Assembly: GCA_963774075.1 (NCBI GenBank)
Contig: CAVZDP010000005.1
Coordinates: 248,001 to 312,000 of the forward strand
Origin: JBBQNR01 sp963774075
GTDB taxonomy: Bacteria > Actinomycetota > Thermoleophilia > Solirubrobacterales > JBBDJG01
Reading direction: 5' to 3'
DNA: 64,000 bases
Shown: one piece after another, positions 42,408-51,172 of the stretch
Numbering within the stretch: the first letter of the stretch is position 1
How the letters are laid out: each line of letters starts with the position of its first letter
The notes under the pieces: generated by a model
What the model was told of the DNA's origin: nothing
The model's input: only the letters and a program-made list of their open reading frames with translations
Database searches by the model: none
Made by a program: the position numbers and the translations under genes

Positions 42408-43067
42408 ATGTCCGTGACCCAATCCCTATTCGAGCTCGACGATGTGACGCTGTCTCGTGCCGGCTCCGCGGTCCTCACCGGCGTCAGCGCCAGCCTGCCG
42501 ATCGGGGCCTGCGCGATCGCGGGGCCCTCGGGCTGTGGCAAATCGTCGCTGCTGCGGCTGCTGAACAGGCTCGCCGACCCCGACGGCGGCGAGGTGCGCT
42601 ATCGCGGCCGCCCCGTCGCCGAGTACGACGTGCTCTCGCTGCGGCGCGAGGTGTGCCTGGTGCCGCAGCTGCCTGCCCCGGTCGAGGGGACCGTCGCGGA
42701 CAACGTCGCCTACGGGGCAAGATTGGCGGGAAAGCCGGAGCCTGCCGCGCAGGTGCTCGAGCTCGTCGGGCTCGATGCGAGCTTCGCCGATCGCGACGCG
42801 GCCAAGCTTTCCGTCGGCGAGCAGCAGCGCGTGATGCTGGCGCGGGCGCTAGCCCTCGAGCCGAGGGTGCTCCTCCTCGACGAGCCGACGTCGGCGCTCG
42901 ACGAGGCGGCGCGGGACGCGGTCGAGGCGACCCTAGTACGGCTGCGCGACACCCTCGACCTCTCCATCGTGCTGGTCACGCACGACCTCGAGCAGGCCGG
43001 ACGGCTCGCGGAGTGGATCCTGCGGCTCGACCATGGCCGCGTCAACGAGCACCAGCGGGTGGTCTAG
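42408..43067 (+). CDS. fetA: ABC transporter ATP-binding protein, FetA (YbbL) type
   Basis: A 219-residue ABC ATPase. Walker A GPSGCGKSS at 39-47, Q-loop in EVCLVPQLPAPVEG, signature LSVGEQQRVMLARAL near 134, and Walker B with D-loop VLLLDEPTSALDEAA. The pair with the next gene matches E. coli FetAB, an iron exporter that lowers cytosolic iron and protects against peroxide. ATG start lies 1 nt after the GGCCTGTTCTCAC repeat, and no Shine-Dalgarno is visible. Start choice is supported by the ORF beginning only 10 codons before the core fold. Confidence 0.85.
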   Translation: MSVTQSLFELDDVTLSRAGSAVLTGVSASLPIGACAIAGPSGCGKSSLLRLLNRLADPDGGEVRYRGRPVAEYDVLSLRREVCLVPQLPAPVEGTVADNVAYGARLAGKPEPAAQVLELVGLDASFADRDAAKLSVGEQQRVMLARALALEPRVLLLDEPTSALDEAARDAVEATLVRLRDTLDLSIVLVTHDLEQAGRLAEWILRLDHGRVNEHQRVV

Positions 43068-43093
43068 TGGCCTGTTCCGGGAAGGGCCACTAG
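43064..43093 (+). repeat. fetA-fetB spacer hairpin, CTAGTGGCC family
   Basis: Arms CTAGTGGCC (43064-43072) and GGCCACTAG (43085-43093) with 12 nt between. The fetA stop TAG lies in the left arm, and the fetB GTG starts 1 nt after the right arm. GGGAAGGG, the likely ribosome site, is in the loop and right arm. The right half matches the atpA-side end of the 8935-9097 spacer at 20 of 21 positions. Confidence 0.6.
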
Positions 43094-43873
43094 GTGGTGC
43101 CGCCGATCGACATCGGCCCGGGCGATGTGCTCGCCACCCTGGCGTTGGTCGCACTCGCGGTCGGCGTCTCGCTCTGGCAGCGAGCGTCGCTCGAGACCGA
43201 AATCGGCATCGCGGTGCTTCGCTCGTTCGTGCAGCTGACGGCGATCGGCTACGTGATCAAGCTGATCTTCGAGCAGGACCAGCTCGCCTTCGTCGTGGCG
43301 CTGATCGCTGTGATGGTCGTATTCGGAGCCCTGACGGCAAGCCACCGTGCGCGCCGGGTGCCAGGCGCCTTCTGGCCGCTGCTGGTGGCGCTCGCGCTGG
43401 CGGGCTCGACCACGCTGGTGCTGGTCGTCGCGCTCGGGGTGTTCGAGCCCGAGCCGCGCTTCCTCGTCCCGGTCGGCGGCATGGTCGTGGGCAACTCGAT
43501 GACGGCCGCCGCCGTCGCGCTCAACCGGCTCGGCGACGACGTGCGGGCCTCGGCGAACCAGATCGAGGCCACGCTGGCGCTCGGCGCCACCGCGACGCAG
43601 GCGATGCTCCCGATCGTGCGACGGTCCCTGCGCTCGGCCATGATCCCGTTGATCGACTCCACCAAGACCACGGGCTTGATCTTCTTTCCGGGGACGATGG
43701 TCGGCATGCTGCTCGCCGGCGCCGAGCCGATCGACGCAGTACGGCTCCAGCTGATCCTGCTCTACAGCCTGCTGGGAAGCGTTGCCCTGGCAGGCTTGAC
43801 AGCGGTCGGCCTGGCCCACCGCAACTTCTTCACGCCCGCGCACCAGCTGCGGGAATTTCCCGCGGCAGACTGA
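43094..43873 (+). CDS. fetB: Iron export permease FetB (UPF0014/YbbM) family
   Basis: A 259-residue membrane protein with about seven helices and the family boxes LRSFVQLTAIGYVIKLIF, VGGMVVGNSMTAAAVALNRL, EATLALGATATQAM, RSAMIPLIDSTKTTGLIFFPGTMVGMLLAGAEPIDAVRLQL and ILLYSLLGSVAL. The UPF0014 pattern is unmistakable. Partner of FetA; it probably exports iron. GTG start at 43094 or 43097, in a hairpin that contains the ribosome site, so expression may depend on fetA translation. Confidence 0.9.
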   Translation: MVPPIDIGPGDVLATLALVALAVGVSLWQRASLETEIGIAVLRSFVQLTAIGYVIKLIFEQDQLAFVVALIAVMVVFGALTASHRARRVPGAFWPLLVALALAGSTTLVLVVALGVFEPEPRFLVPVGGMVVGNSMTAAAVALNRLGDDVRASANQIEATLALGATATQAMLPIVRRSLRSAMIPLIDSTKTTGLIFFPGTMVGMLLAGAEPIDAVRLQLILLYSLLGSVALAGLTAVGLAHRNFFTPAHQLREFPAAD

Positions 43874-43928
43874 ATGAACCCTGAGGGCCCTCTTCAGGCC
43901 AACCCCACCCCGGCAGGGAAGGGCTACC

Positions 43929-44336
43929 TCAGGGAAGCCCCGCCGGCTCGCGGCTTGACGGCTCAGCGTCCACGACCGTGACCGATCCCCGCATGCCGGC
44001 GAACAGCGTGCACACGTAGCGGTACTGCCCGGGCTTTCGGAACTTTCGGTACCAGCGGCCGTCACTGCGCGCAGCGGCGCCGCGACGACTCGCGCCTTTC
44101 GGCAGCTTCGTGAAGGCGAGGTCGTGACGGTTGTCGCCCTTCCAGGTCCATTTCACGATCTCGCCGCTCTGAATGGTCAGCGAACGGGGGGAGAAGAAGT
44201 TGTCCCGGACCGCCACGCGCCCGTCCACCGGGCGCCGCTGCTCCGAGCTGCCGCCCGAGGCCGGCGCGACAAAGAGCACCGCGGCGAGCGTTGACGCGAT
44301 CGCCACGGCGGGTTTGAGAACCGCCTTCGATCGCAT
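43929..44336 (-). CDS. Cupredoxin-like exported protein, copper site incomplete
   Basis: A 135-residue secreted protein with signal peptide (MRSKAVLKPAVAIASTLAAV) and a plastocyanin-like fold. The first copper His is His71 (RHDLAF). The C-terminal ligand loop reads Cys109-T-L-Phe112-A-G-Met115, whereas the paralogue next to it has Cys-T-I-His-E-D-V-G-Met. The second histidine is therefore lost and the loop is two residues shorter. Either the site binds copper in another way or the gene has become a structural paralogue. 46 nt after the intact copy on the same strand. ATG 44336 chosen because the signal peptide starts there. Confidence 0.8.
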   Translation of the reverse strand: MRSKAVLKPAVAIASTLAAVLFVAPASGGSSEQRRPVDGRVAVRDNFFSPRSLTIQSGEIVKWTWKGDNRHDLAFTKLPKGASRRGAAARSDGRWYRKFRKPGQYRYVCTLFAGMRGSVTVVDAEPSSREPAGLP

Positions 44337-44382
44337 ACCGATTTTCGCGCCCCCAGGGGCACGCGGATTCGGAATCAACCGT

Positions 44383-44754
44383 CTAGTCGACTACTACTCG
44401 GCCCTTCATACCGACATCCTCGTGAATCGTGCATACGTACCGGAAGGTGCCCTTCCTGCTGAACGTGCGCGCGAATCGGCCACTCGCCTTCGTCGTCGAG
44501 CCCTTCGGACGCTTGGCCCCTGCCGGCACCTTCCTGAACCGCACGTTGTGGTCCGCGGAGCCCTTCCAGCGCCAGACCACCTTGTCCCCTTGCGCCACGG
44601 TCACGGCCCTCGGGCTGAACAAGTCGTCATTCACCGACACGTTCTTCGTGTCGGCTGCGGTGACCCCTGAGCCGCCGAGCGCCGGCGCCGCGAGGAGAGC
44701 TACGGCCGCTGCGACGCCCGCTGCAAGCAGCACGAGCCTGGAACTGAAGCGCAT
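44383..44754 (-). CDS. Plastocyanin-like cupredoxin
   Basis: A 123-residue exported blue-copper-type protein. A signal peptide (MRFSSRLVLLAAGVAAAVAL) is followed by a beta-sandwich with type 1 copper ligands His69 (DHNVRF), Cys108, His111 and Met116 (YVCTIHEDVGMKG). Probably carries electrons in the envelope, or binds copper. It shares layout and sequence with the downstream gene (SPRALTV/SLTIQSG, FRYVCT/YRYVCT), so the pair is a tandem duplication. ATG 44754 with AAAGGG upstream. Confidence 0.88.
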   Translation of the reverse strand: MRFSSRLVLLAAGVAAAVALLAAPALGGSGVTAADTKNVSVNDDLFSPRAVTVAQGDKVVWRWKGSADHNVRFRKVPAGAKRPKGSTTKASGRFARTFSRKGTFRYVCTIHEDVGMKGRVVVD

Positions 44755-44812
44755 AGAGCCCTTTTCCCTCCCCACAAGTGGTCTCGACAAGACGGATCTT
44801 AGGCAACCCACC

Positions 44813-46222
44813 CTAAGCTCGCGCCGCTTCCGTCGCGATGGCCGCTCGCAGAGCCGGGAGGTAGCGGAAGATGGCCTCGTCGCGACGAGCGAACCTCTCC
44901 TCGGCGTACTTGGCCATGTCGAGGAAGGACGCGCTGCGAGCCTCCCCCGTGTCCGGTCGGGCGGTCTCCCACTTGGAGCGCGCCTCCTGCTCCGACTTCG
45001 TGAAGTAGTGGTTGATGCGCAGCCGCGAGTACGAGAGATACGTGCTCCGCGCCCCGTCGATCGGATAGCGGTTCTCGTCGATGGTCTGGCCGCTGTCGTA
45101 CGTGAAGAAGTGAGGGTTCATGCAATCGACCGCTCGCGCCGGGTCGACGATCGACTTGATCTCTCGCGAGCCGAAGCTGCGCGTGTAGCTCTCGGTCACG
45201 AGCCCAGGAGGCTTCGCGTCGTGCCCGGACGGTCCGAAGATCGCCATGTTCACGCCGACGCCGGGCTCGCCCTCGTATTCGGAGAGCAGGTCGGGGAGCG
45301 GCCGCCCCGCGGGCGAGAACAGGAACTCGTCGGTGTCGACGAAAGCGATCCAGCGCGAGCCGTCGGCGTGCGTCTGGAGGCAGTCTCGAAACGCGGATAC
45401 CTGCGGCGGGAAGTCCGGCCAGTCGCGCAGCACGACGAGCGCCGAGTCGACGTAGGGCTCCAGGAGCTCGCGCTGAGCCTCCCTGTCGCCGTTGTTGTAG
45501 AGGAAGAAGCGTTCCACTCCCACGAGCCGATGGAACTCGAGCCACTCGACCAGGTACGGAGCGTCGTAGCCCAGGCATGAGCAGAGCGAGAGGTACGGCT
45601 TGCCGCGGCGCGGGCGACGACCCGATGGGCTCGCTGTCGCTCGCCGTGTGCCCTCGACGCCGCGCAGCTCGGAGGTCGTGGGATCGAACCGCAGCGAGGC
45701 CAGGAAGATGAGCGCCTGGACGTCGAGCATGTCCCGCACCGGCGTGCCCCCCTCGCGCAGCAGGGCCTCGACGCGCCGGGCGAGCGCCAGCGAGCTCTCG
45801 TAGTGCTCACGCGCCGAACCGCCTTGCTCCACCGGGAGCCCGAGAGCCAATCCGACGTTGCGGTACCTCCAAGCGTGCACGACGGGGACGGAGTGCGGGG
45901 CGAGCGCGAAGTTGAACAGCGAGCCGGCCGCCAGCGCATGGCGCGGTCGCCACTCCAGGCCCGCGGCTCGACAAGCCGCCTTCGCCCGTTCGCAGAAGCG
46001 GCCGAGCCGCTCCTGGTCGTCGGCCCGATCGTCCAGGAAGCCGGCTAAAGCCTGGCGGAGCGAGCGCTCGTCGCCGTTCGCCCAGCCCTGCAGCCAATCG
46101 GCCGCGGCGACCGGCAAGAGCGGGTAGGGCCGGGCCGGCACGAGGATGCGCGTGAACAGAGCGTCGAGCCTCGTGGGCAAATCGACGCCGTCCCTGCCGG
46201 CGAGCAGGACGTCCTTCGCCAT
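44813..46222 (-). CDS. GT92 (DUF23)-like glycosyltransferase with N-terminal extension
   Basis: A 469-residue protein. Residues about 215-460 form a glycosyltransferase family 92 / Glyco_tranf_2 domain: YLSLCSCLGYDAPYLVEWLEFHRLVGVERFFLYNN, WIAFVDTDEFLF (DxD-like metal site) and the late NPHFF/YLSYSRLRINHYFTKS elements. The first 200 residues (LPTRLDALFTRILVPARP ... DVQALIFLASLRFDP) are not recognised. The frame stays open and coding-like upstream of ATG 46222 (RFRALAAHLLANPRFDAEER) without a standard start, so the real N-terminus may be longer. Probably adds a sugar to a surface glycan. Confidence 0.75.
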   Translation of the reverse strand: MAKDVLLAGRDGVDLPTRLDALFTRILVPARPYPLLPVAAADWLQGWANGDERSLRQALAGFLDDRADDQERLGRFCERAKAACRAAGLEWRPRHALAAGSLFNFALAPHSVPVVHAWRYRNVGLALGLPVEQGGSAREHYESSLALARRVEALLREGGTPVRDMLDVQALIFLASLRFDPTTSELRGVEGTRRATASPSGRRPRRGKPYLSLCSCLGYDAPYLVEWLEFHRLVGVERFFLYNNGDREAQRELLEPYVDSALVVLRDWPDFPPQVSAFRDCLQTHADGSRWIAFVDTDEFLFSPAGRPLPDLLSEYEGEPGVGVNMAIFGPSGHDAKPPGLVTESYTRSFGSREIKSIVDPARAVDCMNPHFFTYDSGQTIDENRYPIDGARSTYLSYSRLRINHYFTKSEQEARSKWETARPDTGEARSASFLDMAKYAEERFARRDEAIFRYLPALRAAIATEAARA

Positions 46223-46313
46223 CCCGGCGACCTCGAGCGCGCCCTCGCGCTCTTCGGCGTCGAAGCGGGGGTTGGCGAGCAGGTGAGCCGCGAGCGCGCG
46301 AAACCGCGTGGCG

Positions 46314-47975
<1,662 letters not shown>

Positions 47976-48014
47976 GGACCTAGTGTAATTCGGCGCCGGG
48001 CGTCAGCCGAGCCG

Positions 48015-48863
48015 CTACTTGGGGGGCTCGGGGCCGGATGCGGATGGCGCGGCGTCGCTCGTCGCGTTGTCGCGCTGTCCCGCCCAATCGACCAGTGCGT
48101 ACTGGCGGTAGCTGGAAGTGCCGTCGATCCAGGCTGCGAGTGACCGGGCGCGGGTCTGGGACACCTTGCGCGCCCCGGGGTCTGTTATCTCCACGACGTT
48201 TGGTTCGAGTTTCACCCAGTCGTGCCTCAGCAACACTCTCAGTCCCCCGATCGTGGCCTTGTTGATGTAGTAGTCCCGTGCCCAGCGGCGCTGGATCGCG
48301 ACCAGCTCTGGATCGGTGTCCGGGTCCTCTCCCCTCATCAGCGCGCGCGAGTACTCCGTACCCTCTTCCTCGCCCTGCTGGACCCTGTCGCGTGGGCGCT
48401 TCTGCTCCATGACGGTGAACTCTTCCAGACACATGTCCGGGGTGTTCTTGTGCGTCGCCGGGTAGAAGTCCTCGACCACCGCAGCAAGACGAGCATGGTG
48501 CTCTGGGGGGACGGTCGGGGGCTGCACGCCCTCGGGATCGTGGTCGTCGAGGCGGCCGTCGAGCGTCTCCATCAGGATCGGAATCAAACGAGCGAACACC
48601 TTGGACGTAGCCCCTCCGCCAAAGATGGAGTCCTGGAGGATCCACTTTTGAGCTTTTGCGCGCATGCGCATGCCTCTCACGGGAAGGCCGTGTTCGCGGA
48701 TCGCCATCAAGAGGTCGAAACCGCACGAGACGAGTTGAAAGGCCCGCTCGGGAGGCGAGTTTCCCGGCTTCATGAGGTCGTCTTCAGGATCGACGTCGAA
48801 GTCGAGCGCCGACCCTTTCAGGGCGTCGAGCCTCACCTTCCGCACGCGCCGATCTCGAGTCAC
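48015..48863 (-). CDS. Hypothetical protein
   Basis: I do not recognise this 282-residue protein. It starts MTRDRRVRKVRLDALKG and has a conserved-looking core (FDLLMAIREHGLPVRGMRMRAKAQKW, then IFGGGATSKVFARLIPILMETLDG), a region rich in Glu and Arg (RPRDRVQQGEEEGTEYSRAL), and a C-terminal segment NKATIGGLRVLLRHDWVKLEPNVVEITDP. It ends in a Ser/Ala/Pro-rich tail. No signal peptide or membrane segment. It lies between the mutase subunit and an HAD phosphatase. Predicted from its long frame and normal codon bias. Confidence 0.65.
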   Translation of the reverse strand: MTRDRRVRKVRLDALKGSALDFDVDPEDDLMKPGNSPPERAFQLVSCGFDLLMAIREHGLPVRGMRMRAKAQKWILQDSIFGGGATSKVFARLIPILMETLDGRLDDHDPEGVQPPTVPPEHHARLAAVVEDFYPATHKNTPDMCLEEFTVMEQKRPRDRVQQGEEEGTEYSRALMRGEDPDTDPELVAIQRRWARDYYINKATIGGLRVLLRHDWVKLEPNVVEITDPGARKVSQTRARSLAAWIDGTSSYRQYALVDWAGQRDNATSDAAPSASGPEPPK

Positions 48864-48875
48864 TGCGCTCTGAGG

Positions 48876-49658
48876 CTACCGCAGCCGCCCGCCGCGTCGG
48901 TTTGGGCGCCCGCGCCGGCGCACGGCGAGCCAGCTTCCGCTTCCTCCAACGGCTCCCGCGGCAAGCACGGCGGCCGTGAAGCGCAGCCGCTGGCCGAGCT
49001 TCTCGAACCGCAGCACCTCCCAGCCCTCGCGCTTGGCGACCTCCGCCAGGGCCGCGTCTGGATTTACCGCGACCGGGTGTCCGACGGCCTGGAGCATCGG
49101 CAGGTCGGAAGCCGAGTCGGAGTAGGCCCATGACGACGCGAGGTCTATCCCTCGCTCGGTCGCGAACTCACGCATGCCCTGCGCCTTCCCCTCGCCGTAC
49201 ATGAACGGACCGCCGAGCGCCCCCGTATAGACATTGTCGACGATCTCGGACCGGGTGCCGGCGGCGCCGTCCATCGCCAGCACGTGCGCGAGCATCTCCG
49301 CCATCTCGTGCGAGGCCGCCGTGACGATGAAGGCGGGACGGCCAGCGTCCTGGTGCTCCCGCACGACGGCCATCATCTGCGGATAGACACGTGGCAGCAC
49401 TCCCGCGAGCACGTCGGGCGTGACGCGCGCGAGGTCAACGACGCGACGCCCCGCGATCGCCGCCATCACGCGCTTGAGCAGCGCGTTCACACCCGCGTCG
49501 GTGGAGCCGCGCACCCGGAAGCGGATTTGCTCGAGCGCGTCGCGCGCAAGCTTGCGCCGCGACAGGTTGCCGGCTTTGTACATCGCGCGGCCGAAGTGGT
49601 ACGCGCTCGATCCCGCCATCAGCGTGCGGTCGAGGTCGAAGAACGCGGCTGCGCTCAT
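48876..49658 (-). CDS. HAD-IB family hydrolase
   Basis: A 260-residue phosphatase-fold protein. Motif I is FFDLDRTL with Asp8 and Asp10, motif II is FIVTAASHEMAEML, and motif III/IV are GKAQGMREFA and YSDSASDLPMLQAVGHPVAVNPD. This is the SerB/CicA-like subclass (HAD-IB). A C-terminal hydrophobic stretch (RLRFTAAVLAAGAVGGSGSWLAV) and an Arg-rich end suggest membrane attachment. The substrate could be a phospholipid or phosphoserine-like phosphate. Start chosen at ATG 49658, directly before motif I. Confidence 0.86.
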   Translation of the reverse strand: MSAAAFFDLDRTLMAGSSAYHFGRAMYKAGNLSRRKLARDALEQIRFRVRGSTDAGVNALLKRVMAAIAGRRVVDLARVTPDVLAGVLPRVYPQMMAVVREHQDAGRPAFIVTAASHEMAEMLAHVLAMDGAAGTRSEIVDNVYTGALGGPFMYGEGKAQGMREFATERGIDLASSWAYSDSASDLPMLQAVGHPVAVNPDAALAEVAKREGWEVLRFEKLGQRLRFTAAVLAAGAVGGSGSWLAVRRRGRPNRRGGRLR

Positions 49659-49712
49659 CGCGTCGGCTTCGGTGGCTTCGAGGTCAGACGCAGGCCGGGC
49701 GGTCGATCGGCC

Positions 49713-50897
49713 TCAGCGGCCGTTGACCTCGACGATCACGGCGTCGCCCTGGCCGCCGCCCGAGCAGATTGCGGCGCAGCCGAGCCCGCCCCCACGGCGA
49801 CGAAGCTCGTGTACGAGCGCGCCGAGGATGCGGGCGCCAGACGCCCCGATCGGGTGGCCGAGCGCAATCGCCCCGCCGTTCACGTTCACGAGCTCGTCGT
49901 CGATTCCGAGCATGCGGACGGAGTTGATTGCGACCGAGGCAAACGCCTCGTTTATCTCCCAGAGATCGATCTGGTCCGCGCTCAGGCCCGCCTTTTCAAG
50001 CGCCAGCGCGGCCGCCTTGGCGGGTGTACGCGCGAGGTAGGCGAATTCGTCCGCGACCTCTCCGGTCGCGACTATGTGCGCGAGCGGCGAACGGCCCACC
50101 TTCTTCGCCCATTCCTCGGACGCGAGCACGAGCGCTCCCGCTCCGTCGTTCACGCCCGGCGCGTTGCCGGCGGTGTGCGAGCCGTCCTTCACGTACATCG
50201 GCGGCAGCTTGGCCAGCGCCTCGAGGGAGGTGTCGCGGCGCGGCGCCTCGTCCACTTCCACGAGCGTCTCGCCCTTCTTCGAGGTCACTTTCACCGGCAC
50301 GATCTCCTCGGGAAGGCGGCCCTCGTCGGTCGCCCTGATCGCCAGCTCGTGACTTCGAAGCGCCCAGCGGTCCATGTCAGGCCGCGTCAGCTCGAGCTCT
50401 GCGGCCACCTCACTCGCCTCCTGCATCATGTGCTTGCCGCTGAAGGGGTTCGTGAGCCCGTCGTTGATCATGGCGTCGATCGCCTTCGCGTCGCCCATGC
50501 GATAGCCGAAGCGGGCCTGCGGAAGCAGGTACGGAGCGCTCGACATGCTCTCCATGCCGCCCGCGACCGCGGTCTCCAGGTCTCCAACGCGCACGGCCTG
50601 GTCGACCAGGGCGACCGAGCGGATGCCCGACGCGCAGACCTTGTTGATGGTCTCCGAGGGAACTTCCTTCGGTATGCCCCCCTTGATCTGGGCCTGGCGG
50701 GACGGGATCTGACCCTGGCCGGCCTGGAGCACCTGGCCGAACACGACCTTCTGCACCTGCTCCGGCGCGACCTCGGCGCGCTCGAGCGCGCCCGCGATCG
50801 CCATGCCCCCGAGGTCCGTGGCGTCGAACGACTTCAGGGCGCCGCCGAGCTTTGCGAATGGCGTCCGTGCGGCGCTGAGGATCACTGTCTGTGGCAT
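49713..50897 (-). CDS. Acetyl-CoA acetyltransferase (thiolase)
   Basis: Condenses or cleaves acetoacetyl-CoA and related acyl-CoAs. 394 residues. Active-site Cys in NKVCASGIRSVALV near 88, His in NVNGGAIALGHPIGASGAR, and second Cys in AAICSGGGQGDAVIV: all three catalytic residues are present. Length fits the degradative/biosynthetic type II thiolases (PhaA/AtoB). Start MPQTVILSAARTPFAK is standard. It stands alone, about 275 nt from pepA, with tandem repeats between. Confidence 0.93.
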   Translation of the reverse strand: MPQTVILSAARTPFAKLGGALKSFDATDLGGMAIAGALERAEVAPEQVQKVVFGQVLQAGQGQIPSRQAQIKGGIPKEVPSETINKVCASGIRSVALVDQAVRVGDLETAVAGGMESMSSAPYLLPQARFGYRMGDAKAIDAMINDGLTNPFSGKHMMQEASEVAAELELTRPDMDRWALRSHELAIRATDEGRLPEEIVPVKVTSKKGETLVEVDEAPRRDTSLEALAKLPPMYVKDGSHTAGNAPGVNDGAGALVLASEEWAKKVGRSPLAHIVATGEVADEFAYLARTPAKAAALALEKAGLSADQIDLWEINEAFASVAINSVRMLGIDDELVNVNGGAIALGHPIGASGARILGALVHELRRRGGGLGCAAICSGGGQGDAVIVEVNGR

Positions 50898-50990
50898 CAG
50901 GAAGACCTCTCGTAGAAGTGCGGGCTCCGGAGAACCATGCTAACGGAGCCCCTGCAGAGTCCCATGAGACGCCTACGGCGCCTACACGGC

Positions 50991-51150
50991 CTCAAACGAA
51001 TACCGGGCCGCCTTCGGCGGACACCTAAAGGCCTGTGAGTCCGCTGCGGCGCCTACGGCGCCTACGCGGCCTCAAACGAATACCGGGCCGCCTTCGGCGG
51101 ACACCTAAAGGCCTGTGAGTCCGCTGCGGCGCCTACGGCGCCTACGCGGC
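50991..51150 (+). repeat. Two tandem 80-bp repeats upstream of pepA
   Basis: Two identical 80-bp units (50991-51070, 51071-51150) begin CTCAAACGAATACC and contain the hairpin CCGCC-TTC-GGCGG, then ACACCTAAAGGCCTGTGAGTCC and GCCTACGGCGCCTACGC. A third start (CTCAAACC) joins the pepA -10 box, and a partial unit lies just before 50991. The hairpin part is the CACCTAAAG family seen in the atp operon. No gene is present in 50898-51172 (275 nt). Confidence 0.85.
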
Positions 51151-51158
51151 CTCAAACC

Positions 51159-51164
51159 TATACT
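51159..51164 (+). promoter_or_regulatory. -10 box (TATACT) of pepA, leaderless spacing
   Basis: TATACT ends 8 nt before the pepA ATG, and there is no ribosome site between. It lies directly after the last partial 80-bp repeat. A -35 box is not evident. Confidence 0.55.
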
Positions 51165-51172
51165 GCGCGGCC

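Noticed and set aside
43874..43928. Terminator between convergent fetB and cupredoxin (CCTGAGGG...TTCAGG)
   Set aside because: The stem is short and imperfect with no T-run; too weak to list as a feature.
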